In this document: one piece after another, positions 10,305 to 21,175 of the stretch
How the letters are laid out: the number at the start of each line of letters is the position of its first letter
How positions within the stretch are numbered: the stretch's first letter is position 1
Source of the DNA: Micrasema longulum
Taxonomy: Eukaryota > Arthropoda > Insecta > Trichoptera > Brachycentridae
Assembly (NCBI GenBank): GCA_022494885.1
Contig: JAGVSM010001350.1
Span: 29,862-93,861 of the forward strand
Direction: 5' to 3'
DNA length: 64,000 nt
Translations under genes and position numbers: made by a program
Notes under the pieces: generated by a model
Seen by the model: only the letters and a program-made list of their open reading frames with translations
The model's database searches: none
What the model was told of the DNA's origin: nothing

Positions 10305-10806
10305 CAACACTGGCTACGTTTTCCACAGAGGGTCGAATACAAACTCTGTTGGCTTATGTATAAGTCACTGCACAACTCTGCTCCGGAATATCTAAGGGAA
10401 CTATGCATTCCAGATGAACTAGCTGACAGGCGTCTCACGCTTAGATCAGCTACGTCTACGGCGAGAGGAAAAGTTATTATACCTTTACGCAAACAGCGCA
10501 CTAAATTTCGTGAACGCGCATTTGCGGTCGCAGGCCCTATGGCATGGAATGCTCTCCCAGCAGAGTTGCGAGGCTGTGAAAGTGAAGTGATGTTTCGGAA
10601 AAAACTTAAAACCCACTTGTTCTCTAAATCATTTGAATAAATCCGTAGCACGTGACAACAAAATAAATTGTTTTAACTAAATTACAAATTTAAAAGCTTC
10701 AATTAAATTAATTTAACACTAGAATCACCATGTAAAGCGCCCTTGAGGTATTATAGTACGAAAATGGTGCTATATAAGTTATCCATAATAATAATAATAA
10801 TAATAT
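10305..10806 (+). pseudogene. L2/CR1-like LINE, RT C-terminus and 3' tail
   Basis: The frame 10305-10640 encodes the extreme C-terminal part of an L2/CR1-clade reverse transcriptase: HWLRFPQRVEYKL, then YKSLHNSAPEYLREL, FAVAGPMAWNALPAELR and KLKTHLFSKSFE with a stop. The HWLP.. / RFA.GP..WN.LP pattern marks this clade. Nothing of the catalytic domain remains. The 3' UTR carries GCCCTTGAGGTATTATAG and ATGGTGCTATATAAGTTATC and closes with an (AAT)n microsatellite at 10784-10806. Copies of the same 3' end lie at 32335-32645 (minus) and 36059-36115. Confidence 0.85.
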
Positions 10807-11090
10807 CAAAGTTTTGAGAAAAATAACTTAAGTCAACTAGTTAAGAGGATATGCGCGAACGAGCGGTTTAATGAGAAGGTATTTGAACATGGTTTTTCTG
10901 GCACTGTCTTGCAGATGCCTCCCCGATACTGCGTGAAAAAGACAACTTCACGTCGGACTGATTATGCCCAGCTAAAATCGACGAAATCGAGGTCTCGCAT
11001 GAAAAGTTTACTGATTTTGTTTTTTTATTTTTAAGAAAGAGTATCGGAAGGAAATTCTCTGTGTCGACTCGTTTTTTTTATATTTTTAAA
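10807..11090. other. Stretch without genes
   Basis: No features recognised. Confidence 0.4.
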
Positions 11091-11094
11091 TCGA

Positions 11095-11350
11095 AATTAT
11101 TATCATCATTTCTTTTCCGCACATAATGCTGCATAGGACACTGCATTGGTACACCAATCGCAGCGCATCTTGATCATTTTTGTAACATGAAGGTAATATG
11201 ATCAGTCTTACCAGTCCATGGACCATGAAGTATTGTAGTATAAAAACACCCTTTTAAATGAATACCTATACCTCTCGTCAACCATGCCGGGAATCGTACC
11301 CGAGACCTCTTGCATGGTAGGCAAACGCGCTGACCATTACACCGTGCGTC
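11095..11350 (-). repeat. tRNA-derived SINE, family S3 (minus)
   Basis: The minus-strand head reads GGACGCACGGTGTAATGGTC (A box) and GGGTACGATTCCCGGCATGG (B box), with GTTTGCCTACCATGCAAGAG as the anticodon region. It is followed by a body containing GTCCATGGACTGGTAAGACT, then GTGTACCAATGCAGTGTCC and an A-rich GATGATAATAA end. The body end recurs at 37800-37880 without the head. Head-only relatives lie at 21176-21235, 35355-35455 and 42980-43063. Confidence 0.75.
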
Positions 11351-11536
11351 CAAAGACGGTAAAAAAGGATTTTCAGGTGGTCCTAGGTTATATAAAAGCT
11401 ATGAAACGTCTTCCGAGCGGCTCTAATTCGTTGAGAAGGAACTGTATATAAATAATTTCAAACCTGTCGAGAGTACGAAAAACTTCAAATAGCTATCATT
11501 TTAGCCACTAGATTAAAATTAAATAAATAATTCCAA

Positions 11537-11628
11537 GTCTGTTACAACAGAGAGAAAAAAAAAATTGGGAAGGGATATAGAAATCTAGGCATTCACAGGG
11601 CTTATGACCTGTCATTGGCTGACCTTTC
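11537..11628 (+). repeat. MITE family A, left-arm fragment
   Basis: GTTACAACAGAGAG, then AATCTAGGCATTCACAGGGC and TGACCTGTCATTGGCTG, breaking off directly at repeat J. Confidence 0.65.
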
Positions 11629-11795
11629 TTAACTTTATTCCTAACCGTTTAAATTTCAATAGAACGTCGGCACGAATCTTAACGTCACAATTATGAATGT
11701 CAAAAATGTCGCGTTTTTCTAGTGACATATTTTTTATAATTTCTTTTTTAAATATATGTATAAAAATATTTCGCCACAATATCCACATTTATTGT
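11629..11795 (-). repeat. Dispersed repeat J (minus copy)
   Basis: The reverse complement matches 20618-20790: AATTGTGACGTTAAGATT, AATTTAAACGGTTAGGAA and CACTAGAAAAACGCGACAT occur in the same order. No coding content or terminal repeats are visible, so the class is unknown. Confidence 0.6.
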
Positions 11796-11799
11796 GAAA

Positions 11800-12380
11800 A
11801 TACGATTAATTATTCTAAATTCATTTCATATTTTTTTATCGGTATTCGTAGTATGTGATATTTACCTAAATTTGAGAAGCTCTCATACGAAATTAAATCT
11901 CGACAAATTTGCACTTTTGGTCCTTTGCATCAGGTGATCGTCCTAGAAAATACTCCATTAGACTATTTCACCAGCTTTATTAAGATGTCTATCTATATCT
12001 ATAGCGTTGATGACTACGGTTATTTTTAGTATCAACAGACTTAATCAACAATATTATTAGGCATTCGATGACCTCCAATGATACTTACGTCGTTTTCCAT
12101 CAGACAAAACGACGTACGTACAAGTATGTATGTGTTACGTAAGCACTTAATAGTTCAATGAAACATAATGCCTGCAGATTTTTTGCTGTGTGATTAACAT
12201 CATCATTTTTTTTGTTTGCACAGCGCGGGTGTAAAAGTTATTACATTTATCCCATGTTTACTCATAATAACACAATATATCTTAAACATTTTTTTATTTC
12301 AAATTAAAGTCCTGCTGAGTTGCATACATACAAATCGTCAGCAGGTTCTTATAAATTGCATCGATTATTCTCACTTAACT
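11800..12380. other. Stretch without genes
   Basis: Nothing recognised. The part nearest 12380 may be 3' UTR of the LINE whose end follows. Confidence 0.35.
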
Positions 12381-12381
12381 G

Positions 12382-12428
12382 GGCTATGTATAGCGTGTGA
12401 GCTCGCCAATATATGACAGTAAAAATTT
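12382..12428 (+). repeat. LINE 3' end fragment
   Basis: TATAGCGTGTGAGCTCGCCA followed by ATATATGACAG matches the last part of the minus-strand LINE at 13315-14400 (TATAGCCTGTGAGCTCGCCA). This is a second copy of that 3' end, pointing toward the other. Confidence 0.5.
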
Positions 12429-12932
12429 TATTGTCTTTGAATTTCCTAGAGTTTTAACCATCGAAAAAAAAGAAGATTGCAAATAAAATCAACAGACAAT
12501 GGAAATTTGATGTGTATTATTTTAATAGATTGTTTATAACAGAAAAATACATAGAGAAATATGCATTTTTATTTTTTGTAATAAAAACAGTCTAGTAAAT
12601 TCGAATAAATAAAAATACGCTTTATATTAACAATATGAATTAAAATGCAAAAATAACATTGAATACTTGAAAAATAAATATTACTGAGTGTTACAAACAT
12701 AATTTAAAAAACGGATAGCGATTAAAAGTAAAAACTATCTTTAGTTTAATTCTTATAGCGGTAAATACATAAACATTATAAAACAGGAGTTATACAAATA
12801 CAAAAATAATATTGTAACTAGGTGGCTACCTACACGGTTAAATTTCGAAACACCACGCAATTTTTTATCTCGGCTACGCTTTGTAAAATGAAAAAAAATA
12901 TTTAAATTAATAATTTCATCACGTCATGAAGT

Positions 12933-13075
12933 CGCCCCTGGGTAGCGCCTGCTAACGTCAATCAACAAAAACATCCTCGTATTTATAACAGTATTTCGGC
13001 TACGCCATGAATTTCTTATAAAAAATGTCAAAACGTCACAAAGCCACTCTCTGAGTGTCGCTACTGACATCATTT
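12933..13075 (+). repeat. Dispersed repeat F (copy 1)
   Basis: GAAGTCGCCCCTGGGTAGCG, then CTAACGTCAATCAACAAAAA and GGCTACGCCATGAATTTC. The same blocks occur at 56575-56700. The class is unknown. Confidence 0.5.
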
Positions 13076-13314
13076 ACAAAAACATAATTATTTGTGCTTT
13101 TTTCAGGTACGCAACATTTTTTTTTAAATACACCTACCTAACCGATAAAATACTATTAGTAATTAAACCAAGGTGTGCTTTAAAGTTCCGTATGGCCAAA
13201 TAATATTATTTATTATTAGAATATTATTGACATGTAGTTCAAGCATTGCTGCATTCACGTTGCTTTACTTCCGAGAGCTCAACTGCTATGTTTTTCTATG
13301 GTTATGTTAATGTC

Positions 13315-14400
13315 ATCTGTCATTTATTGGCGAGCTCACAGGCTATACTTACGCCCTTAACCTATATTAATAATAATTTAACTTGAAAAACATTACATAT
13401 TACATTATCAAAAATTAAAAACTATCACTAATACAAAAAACTTTTTTCTAAACCATAATTTGAGCAAACGTCTCACTCCCGTATTTAACTCAGTATTTTT
13501 GTATTGTTTGGTAACATGTTAAATATTTTAGGTATACTGTATTGCAGTGTCCTTTTGCCATATTTATTGCAATATCTAGGAACAGCTAGCCCTTCCATAC
13601 TAGTAAACCTGGTGTTGTAATCATGTAATAATTTGTGTTTATACTCGGAGTGCGACGCATGCTGTTAAATTAATTTGTACCAAAGTAGAGCCCTAACAAA
13701 TAATTTATTTACAGATTTATACATCAATGACATTGGAATATTGTGTCTCTGGCGGTATACATCTTAATGATGTAGCAATTTGATCATAGAATTTTGCAAC
13801 GTTTGAATAAAATTAATATTAGTTTCACTTTATAACCCCCAGAAAGTTATAGCGTATCGTATAATTGATTCAGAGAGAGATAAATAAATAATTCGTAAAG
13901 TATTAACAGGGACATAATATTTTACTAAATACATTCTATTACTTATTGCTCTTAATCGCTTACACAATTTTCTAGTATGTACATCCCATTTAAAATTACA
14001 ATCTATAGTTAAACCTAAATAAACATACTGCTCAATATTTTCAATAATTTCACACATTCACGGTTGCATAATATCACTATGGATACACGTATAGTTATGT
14101 GATAAAATTGACGGTGTTGTGTGAGTTTTATAGTTCGGTGATCTTATGTGCATAAGTTTGGTTTTCTTTGAGTTAATTATTATACCTGCGTCATGGGACC
14201 ATTTTTGCAGATTTAAAAAGTCTTCTTGCAATAATTTCTCTGCAGTTTTAAGATCCTTGTGAGACACAACTCAAGCAGTATCATCGGCGTATACATAGTG
14301 TTTGACATTATTAAATAGTTAATGCATGACTGTCATCTGTCACATTTATTACAAACAAGGTAGGGCCCAATATTGATCCTTGCCCAAATTTATAATAACA
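13315..14400 (-). pseudogene. jockey-like LINE, RT domain remnant
   Basis: On the minus strand the RT core is readable in pieces: GQGSILGPTLF at 14357-14390 (the GxxQGSILGP motif), a frameshift, YADDTA with the catalytic YADD at 14280-14291, then SHKDLKTAEKLLQEDFLNLQ to 14061. An in-frame TGA at 14058-14060 interrupts the frame, which continues ENIEQYVYLGLTIDCNFKWD. Below 13830 it goes on with further stops to HDYNTRFTSMEGLAVPRYC and LQYTIPKIFNMLP, the usual C-terminal part of this clade. The 3' UTR ends TATAGCCTGTGAGCTCGCCA near 13320. Several stops and a frameshift make it inactive. Confidence 0.85.
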
Positions 14401-14409
14401 TTCATCTAC

Positions 14410-15185
14410 CATGCATGAGGCCCAGGGCTCGATTGACAGCAGGATCAAATTGAAATATACTTTTATCACTGTTTTCAAGGGTGATTAAAAAGACGACATA
14501 TATTCGTGTCCATAAAAATCAAGGTAACGCTGCTCTAGGTGGTTCAATTGTAGTTTTGTATGCAATACTCGTGTGGTGTAAAAACGTATGCCCACGACAT
14601 AGAAATTTAAAATACCAGAAGGCGCGTAGAATCGTGTTTGCATACATCACACTGTGTCCAAAAGTCTGAAATCCCGCCTGCGCGCATGCGTGAAGTGGCC
14701 GCGTAATGTTTCCATACCGCGAATAATATTTTATCTTAACACAAATATAAAATAATTTTATGTAATGTTGTGTTATGTTTGTACACAAAAAGTATTTTAC
14801 TTAATGGACTCTAAAACAAACAGGTACTTTTATTAGGCAAACTTTAAAAAAACATTAAATTATCATTTAATAATTAAGTAAAATGAATACAGTTTAATAT
14901 TACACTCAAGTTTATTGATAGAATGCTCTGGCAATACTTACAAAATGTCCGCATTGTTTTACTTAACAATTTAACAGATAGTAAAATAATCAAATTGTTA
15001 AATAATATTTTTTGTGAATTTGCTACTTACTCATGGAACGCGATCCTACCCTATTTCCCTTTAATCCCAGCTGTTTTTTGACACTTAAAAACCACACAAC
15101 ACTGTGTAATTAAATTTAAATCGGCAGTTGCGTACTAAGCGACGCGTGACGTCTAAAGAGTAACTAATAGCCAAAATGTAAAACT
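14410..15185. other. Stretch without genes
   Basis: No element recognised. A CpG-bearing NRF1-like site GCGCATGCG lies at 14682-14690. Confidence 0.4.
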
Positions 15186-15187
15186 AC

Positions 15188-15517
15188 TCATTGATAAGTA
15201 GTTTTGTCGGCTTCAGTTTGAAGCGCGTACGCGGTTTCTGAACTATTTTGATTATCATGCTTAATGCTTCTTATGCTTCCAATTTTGATATCTGATGGTG
15301 GTTCGATAAAGCGGCTGACGCATTTTAATGTATTTATATTATAAAACCCGATGTCAATTTGACTAAATACCAATTTGCAAGATTTGACAGTACATAAGTA
15401 CAAAACCAAGGATTAATAGGTCACAGCAAATGAACGTTAAGCGGTTGCTTATATCGCCTTTCGTAGACAAACGTCTTCCGGTGAGTACTTCTGTGGCTCG
15501 ATTTGAATGTCCGTCAT
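15188..15517 (-). other. Unrecognised coding-like fragments
   Basis: Two minus-strand ORFs of natural-looking composition lie here. One of 22 codons starts at 15517 (MTDIQIEPQKYSPEDVCLRK). One of 73 codons at 15409-15188 contains RFIEPPSDIKIGSIRS and TEADKTTYQ. I recognise no family. They could be chance, a decayed element or exon scraps. Confidence 0.15.
15430..15480 (+). CDS. Possible short first coding exon
   Basis: An ATG at 15430 in the context CAGCAAATG opens 17 codons (MNVKRLLISPFVDKRLP). They end exactly at a consensus 5' splice site, CCG|GTGAGT at 15481. The reading frame continues no further without splicing, and no downstream exon could be identified. The match to a donor consensus is good, but such matches arise by chance in 64 kb. 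Confidence 0.15.
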
Positions 15518-15718
15518 TTTAACTCTGATCGGATGGACAAACGCAGTTAGAAAAAAAAAAGAAATATTCGATTATTGATCCAGTATTCCCTTGCCTCGCA
15601 GTGTAGTAATTGGGCCTGCTGCCCACTGAGCCCCGGGTTCCATAAAATAATTTTGGTCGAATGTCAATCTTATCTTCAGCAATGCAATAATGTTATGTTT
15701 ATATTTAGTGTGGATGCA

Positions 15719-15850
15719 TATTTATTTATTTATTTATTTTATTTATTTATTTATTTATATACGGCATTTCTGGCATTTACATATATGTGGTATAAAGAGT
15801 GCTTAGAAATAAAAATATTTTTTAAAAAAAATCGAGTGTGAAATATTAAT
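15719..15850 (-). repeat. (TTTA)n microsatellite, likely LINE tail
   Basis: TTTATTTATTTATTTATTTT and a second run of the same unit cover 15719-15757. ACGGCATTTCTGGCATTTAC follows. Read on the minus strand this looks like the 3' end of a LINE with an (AAAT)n tail. No coding part is recognised further up to 16130. Confidence 0.45.
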
Positions 15851-16625
15851 ATACTCGTACTGTACACATTATTAATTACTTGAAATACATACATATTTTA
15901 AAGAAATTACACAATAACAAAATACATTAATCAATCAAATTATAACTATTCTAACCCAATCTTCTGAAGATGATTTGCTCTTTTTGATAAAAATATGTTG
16001 GTCACTTTATTTTTTAAGTTAGGCAGAGATAAACTAAATATATCAAAATGTGATGCATATTCATTCCCGGTATTCTGGTAATCTAACAATAGGTGAGTTA
16101 TATTGAGCTACCCTTCGAGAATTTTGACAATAAAATATTGATTTATTCCAAAAAAAATAATAGGTAAAACATATTTTTTTTACATTTAAAACAGAATATT
16201 ACCGGCTTAGTAATCCTTAATAACTAGAAAGAGGAAAAAACGAAGACACAGAAATGTCAAAAATAAAAAAATCCAAACACATTAATATGAGGTATGTATA
16301 CTTTTGTTTGTTTACTTGCACCATACAGAACCGACTTTTTACCGCTATTAATTTCTTAGTGAGACCAAAAAGAAGTTAAAACTAAAAGTTTTGATGTTTA
16401 GTGCTTGCATTATTTACATTAAATTAAATTTACTCCATTTCATCTTCCAAATATTCATCAAAACAACAATGACATTTACTTATTAAGAATGATTTTAACA
16501 CTCCTGCAGAAATTTTGATACAAGTGATTTCTTTTATTTAAAAAAAAGTTTTTAAACCGTTTTTATTGCCATGCAAATGGGCCCTCTTTCAATTAACGAT
16601 ATTTCGCAAACGGAATTTTTAATTG
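15850..16625. other. Stretch without recognised genes
   Basis: May include LINE 3' UTR continuing from the tail at 15719. Otherwise nothing recognised. Confidence 0.35.
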
Positions 16626-16735
16626 ACTGAATTTTTCGGATTATAAGACGCACTTTTGTACTTTTGTATTCAACCAAAAATTGGGCCGCGTCTTATGGTC
16701 CAATGCGTCTTTTACGTCCGCAAAATACAGTACTT
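16625..16735. repeat. Short MITE-like repeat with 'ATAAGACGCAC' ends
   Basis: TTCGGATTATAAGACGCACT on the left and GCGTCTTATGGTCCAATGCG on the right are inverted around AAAAATTGGGCCGC, and it ends CGCAAAATACAGTA. This arrangement resembles a MITE type seen in many animal genomes. The family name is not certain. Confidence 0.5.
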
Positions 16736-16939
16736 TTGTTTCTAGTGTTGTGAACGTGATTATTTTTCTGTTACATAAAAAAATGTTTGATTAAAAAAAA
16801 AATCGTTTTTGTTAAAATCGACACGACAGTTCGACGAAAACCCACGAATGATGTAAATAAAAATATATTTTATCTCGTGTCATGAAAAAAATCAGCCGCG
16901 TACTGTACTTTAGTGGTTGCATGATTTGTGTATTATACA

Positions 16940-17050
16940 CTTTATTTATTTATTTAGTGCACAAAATACACAATTTTACATAGACACAATTATATGTTTT
17001 TTTATGTCCCGACTTGTTAGAAAATTCCGTGTTAAGTCGGGACTCTTCGA
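16940..17050 (-). repeat. LINE 3' end with internal perfect stem-loop
   Basis: On the minus strand the end reads GTAAAATTGTGTATTTTGTG and CACTAAATAAATAAATAAAG. Within it, 17006-17043 holds GTCCCGACTT and AAGTCGGGAC, a perfect 10-bp inverted repeat around an 18-nt loop. Confidence 0.5.
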
Positions 17051-17054
17051 TATA

Positions 17055-17720
17055 TAAATCAAAAATCAAAAATATTTATTTACATATTAAAACAATATAC
17101 ACTTAATCAAAAAAAATGTGCAAAATAATCAAAGCAATATACAAAATATACAAAATAGTAATAGAAAAATAAAATTAATAAAAATTTATAATACATGTCG
17201 AAAATGGAATCAAAAGTTATATAATAATACGTACACTAGTAAGTGCCTATTGCCTACTCACATAGTAAGTCAGTCAGTCCGATATAAACACTGATTATGA
17301 TTATGTTTTTCTATTGAGGTCGGTGAAACAGCGGTGCTGCCAGTGCCAGAGATGCAATGGTTCAGTAGGGACGGCTCGGCGCTGCGATGTCTTTTTGCAT
17401 GCAAAGCAACCCGAAGTTCTGACGTAAACTGTCGATGATCAGTCGGCAGTGAATGTCCAGGTCGTCGAGAAGCTGACGCCTTGTTGAGTAGGCAAACGCA
17501 GGAGGCATCCGCAGTATATGGCCTAGCCAATCTTCCCGCCTCCACTTGACGACAGTTCTCACGGGAGTTTGTTAATGAGAGATTCTTCTGAGACACCTAT
17601 TCTCAAAACTCAGAATGTTGCTATTTCAGGCCCTAGTGCGGTGCCACGATTCGCATACATAGAAGAGAATAGGTATTATGCAGGCTATATATAGGCGGCA
17701 TTTGGTTTTCACTGAGTAAA
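17055..17720 (-). pseudogene. RTE-like LINE, C-terminal remnant
   Basis: On the minus strand the pieces SFENRCLRRI, then QTPVRTVVKWRREDWLGHIL and RMPP are the C-terminal region of RTE-type endonuclease/reverse-transcriptase proteins (usual pattern RRR..WLGHV.RMP). The copy at 29672-30075 has the same SFENRCLR and GHV.RMPP blocks. Stops break the frame on both sides. The lower part, from 17055, begins with CAAAAATATTTATTTAC, possibly a tail from a second LINE. Confidence 0.7.
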
Positions 17721-17925
17721 TATCTCAGTGAATATTTGAATATTTTTAATGTTGTGATCTGCTTATGATATGCTTTCACAATTAATATATCATTTTTACG
17801 GTTTATTTATTTTACTATATATTTTTTGGTTATACTGTAAGAGATGGCCAGTGGCAATAACTCCGCCATTTAACTAAATATACCTTTGTTTTCTTGTATT
17901 GTGTGCATCACAATGCATAACTGTG
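17721..17925. other. AT-rich spacer
   Basis: Nothing recognised. Confidence 0.35.
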
Positions 17926-17933
17926 CCTTAGAG

Positions 17934-18156
17934 CAGCATTTCCCAACCGCCGCGCTGATCCGTTGAGATTTTCTGCCGGTCAGCAGAAATACTTGTCATC
18001 CATTTTAAAAATTATTTACTTTAAAAAACGCGTCATTTGTTTTTTCTATAGCTGTTTTAATATAATATTAAAAAAGTTTTTATACCTGCGTTACGGGCCG
18101 CAAAATTTCTCTCCTATTTTCACCGGTCCGCAGGCTTAAAAAGGCTGTAAAAGGTG
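17934..18156. mobile_element. Non-autonomous hAT MITE with target duplication
   Basis: CCTTAGAG flanks both sides (17926-17933 and 18157-18164), the 8-bp duplication expected of hAT elements. The match extends to GTGCCTTAGAG. The left end reads CAGCATTTCCCAACCGCCGC. The right end contains CCGGTCCGCAGGCTTAAAAA. This is the CAGNGGTTCCCAA...CGGTCCG pattern common to hAT MITEs. It has no transposase. Confidence 0.85.
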
Positions 18157-18195
18157 CCTTAGAGGATAAAACACCCCGGGAGCCCACTTTTTGCC

Positions 18196-19003
18196 GTTAT
18201 GAAGTTAAAAATACAAAAAAATCGCAATATGTTATTTAAAACAATAGAAAGAATAGAAATTACACCATCAATTGTAATAGAAAATGAAAAACTTAATGAA
18301 GTCACTGAAATTAAATATTTATTTGTAATGTTGGATTCAAAACTTACATTTCACCAAAACGCTAAGATGGTAATAAATAAGATTGCAAAAAAAATATCAA
18401 TTTTGGGAAGGATCAGAAGATTTATTGATAAGGACTCCTGCAAAACTATTTACAAAGCAATTATTGAACCACACGTTAACTACTGTAGTAGCATTTTATT
18501 TTTATCAAACAAAGAAAACATAGATAAACTAACTGTATTACAAAATAAAGCCTTTAGAATCATTTTGAAAAAAAACAGATATACGAGGGTAAAGTCAATG
18601 GTAAATGAAATGAAATTATTAACATATAAACAAAGAATATTTTACAATACAATGATATTTGTTCATAAAATTATAAACTCTAATAAAAAAACAGAATTTT
18701 GGAAAAAAATTGATCGGAACCAGCATGAACACGATCACAATACTAGAGAAAAGAACAAAATTAGACTTCCATTTAGGAAAAAGGCAAAGTCACAAAATTC
18801 AATTTTATTTAAAGCAATTAAAAAGTATTACGAAATGGAAAAAATATTTATGAAGAAAAAAACATATCAAAATTTAAAATAATGGTCAAGACATATGTGA
18901 TGAACAATTTATAAATTAAATATATTTGCAATGTTATTATTAGAACACACATAACAATATGTATGATATGTGTGCCCTACTTTAAGATTTAAATAAAATA
19001 AAT
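18196..19003 (+). pseudogene. jockey/CR1-like LINE, 5'-truncated, 227-codon open RT tail
   Basis: The frame 18199-18882 is open for 227 codons and encodes the post-catalytic part of a LINE reverse transcriptase: LKIQKNRNMLFKT, EIKYLFVMLDSKLTFHQN (usual YLGV..D..L), KKISILGRIRRFI, IIEPHVNYCSSILF, LQNKAFRIILK and HDHNTREKNKIRLPF before the stop. The palm domain with YADD is missing, so it arose by 5' truncation near 18196. The 3' UTR ends in AATAAAATAAATAAAC at about 18990-19003. It is the least damaged coding stretch in the window, which suggests a recent insertion. Similar C-terminal blocks are at 63267-63449. Confidence 0.85.
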
Positions 19004-19065
19004 AAACACCGAAGTCCATGTTGTTTTTATGCAAACAACATCAGTAGTCCCAAATACCCTCTTTC

Positions 19066-20583
19066 AATATTTATTTATTTATTTATTTATTTAATTTTAC
19101 AATACGCCCAAGGGGCATTTACAAAAAATATACAGTTAAGTACAAACATAGTGCGTAAAAATTAAAAGATAAACAATACATTTAGAAACAATAAGAAGCA
19201 TACTGCCATGCAAAATAAAAAGTGAAACTTTACATAGTAAAAAGAAAAAAATAATTTTATATGGATATAATAAAAGTAATTGAATTAAAAAGCAAATTGT
19301 AAGTAACTTGTAAAGAATTAAAAAAATATATAAATACATTTTCATATACTTATAAGTATAAAAATAAATATACAGGTAACTACAAACAAAGAAAGTAATA
19401 ATTTTATAAATACACAACACATTAAAAGAAATAAAAAAAGATTTTATATACATGTAGAAACAATAAAAAGCAAACTGCAATGCAAAATAAAAAGCGAAAC
19501 TTTGCATAAAAAAAAAAGATTAAAAATATGAATATAAGAACAATGTTAAAATTCAAAAACAAATTGTAAATAACTTGTTAAGAATTCTAAATATATATAT
19601 ACACACATATATACACATATATACGTATAAAAAAATGTTATTAACAAATTAATCTTAAAAACAAATAATGAAAATTAGTTAACAGTAAGTATATATGTGA
19701 AAATAATATAATATACGGTACACAAAAATATTTGATAAATTAATATCAGAAAGAGATAAGATAATAATAATACACATCAAAAACAGAGAAAGAATTGTAT
19801 GAAAAAGAAAGTTCTATTACGACATTAATAATTTGCTTCAAACAGTGCATTTAAGAACGTTTTAAAATTAATAATTGTCGTATTAAAAATGTCTATTTCA
19901 CAAGTAAATTTGTTGGCTAAGGAATGTAAACGCGGAATCGGAGAGTGTCGTGCATAGTTAGTACCCACGTATGTACTCGTAGTTGCAAACAACTCCGTAC
20001 TTCTAGTGACTCGATTAGGTATTTTGAAGTTAATGAGATTCAGGAGTTCACAACAATCGAGCTCCGAATTTAAAATTTTAAATAAAAAAAGGAGGTCATT
20101 TATTTTTCTACGATCTTCTGATATAATTAAATTTAAAGTGTCTAATAAATACGTGTAATTTATGTTATCTAAGGGAATATTTAATTTAAAATTTACAAAT
20201 CTCAAATACTTTTTTTGAATTCTCTCTATGTTCTTAATGTGTAATTTATACAGAGGAGACCACACAATGGAATTATATTCTAACTGACTGCGAACTAGTG
20301 CTACATACAAAATATTTATTACTTTAAGTGAATTAAAATCTTTGACAGTGCGAAGCAGGAAACCTAATGTTTTCATGCTTTTGTTCGTTATGTTGTTAAT
20401 ATGATTAACGAAATCTAATTTTACATCAAACACTATACCCAGGTCTCTTATTTCGCTCACACTTTCGATATGTACAATTATTACTAAGAATAACTTGAAA
20501 AGTGTTGCTATACATGCACAGTTGTAAGAGGGCAGAAATGAAAACATTAACAAATTATTAACATGCTTTAAAACGTTTAACAT
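19066..20583 (-). pseudogene. jockey-like LINE, RT C-terminus and long 3' UTR
   Basis: On the minus strand the frame 20480-19825 encodes EIRDLGIVFDVKLDFVNHIN, MKTLGFLLRTVKDF, VALVRSQLEYNSIVWSPLY and IERIQKKYLRFVNFKLN, the thumb and C-terminal region of a jockey-clade RT (DLGV.FD..L..., RS.LEY.S..W.P, I..IQ+.FLR). It ends FLNALFEANY. The first ~35 residues of the ORF are host or junction sequence. The 3' UTR contains a ~245-bp direct duplication (19128-19365 and 19376-19620, sharing CTACAAACA and TGCAAAATAAAAAG). The element ends in (AAATA)n, seen as ATTTATTTATTTATTTATTT at 19071-19093. Confidence 0.85.
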
Positions 20584-20617
20584 CTGTTAAAAAGTAGTTT
20601 TATTTTTAAAATCTATG

Positions 20618-20790
20618 GATATTGTGGAGAAATGTTTTTATGCATAACCTTAAAAAAGAAATCATGAAAAAATATTTCGCTAGAAAAACGCGACATGTTT
20701 GGCATTGATAATTGTGACTTCAAGATTTGTGACGAAGTTCTTTAAAAATTTAAACGGTTAGGAAAAAAGTTAGAAAAGGAAAGTGACGTA
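20618..20790 (+). repeat. Dispersed repeat J (plus copy)
   Basis: TTCGCTAGAAAAACGCGACA, GATAATTGTGACTTCAAGAT and AAATTTAAACGGTTAGGAAA match the inverted copy at 11629-11795. Confidence 0.6.
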
Positions 20791-20955
20791 TTAGGGGCGT
20801 GGTTAATGCTATGACCGTTTTGCGGAAATTCAAAATAATAAATTTAAAAATAACTAAATTATTCCCCTTATAAAAAGCGAAAAATGTTTTTTTTACTCGG
20901 CACTATTTCATAGACTCTTGTTACTTTAAAAATGAAAAAAAAAAAGCTATTACTT

Positions 20956-21150
20956 CACATGGCGCCCCAAGATAGACGTTGCGTTGGTAGACCCAAACTC
21001 TGACGGCTGGATGGAGTGCGGCGGGATGTGGATGTTATTGGCGTTAGAGACTGGAAAAGTCCGTGCCAGGATAGAGGGGGGTGGCGACAAATGTTTCAGC
21101 AGGCCATGGCCCATAACGGGCTGTAGAGCCACTGATGATGAAAACCACTC
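20956..21150 (+). pseudogene. RTE-like LINE, extreme C-terminus
   Basis: The frame ends at TAG 21124-21126 and reads RRCVGRPKL, a TGA stop, then RLDGVRRDVDVIGVRDW, QDRGGWRQMFQQAMAHNGL. This is the GRP...W.D.V..D...L.....W...A.DR..WR pattern at the end of RTE-clade proteins. The tail is TGATGATGAAAA, as in other RTE copies. The single in-frame stop and the truncation make it a pseudogene. Confidence 0.75.
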
Positions 21151-21175
21151 TTTAAAACAGATATTTCATGCCAAC

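Noticed and set aside
10190..10651. 153-codon minus-strand ORF
   Set aside because: It is antisense to the L2-like reverse-transcriptase tail at 10305-10640, whose plus frame shows clear family motifs.
19136..19507. 123-codon minus-strand ORF of hydrophobic composition
   Set aside because: It lies in the AT-rich, duplicated 3' UTR of the LINE at 19066-20583.
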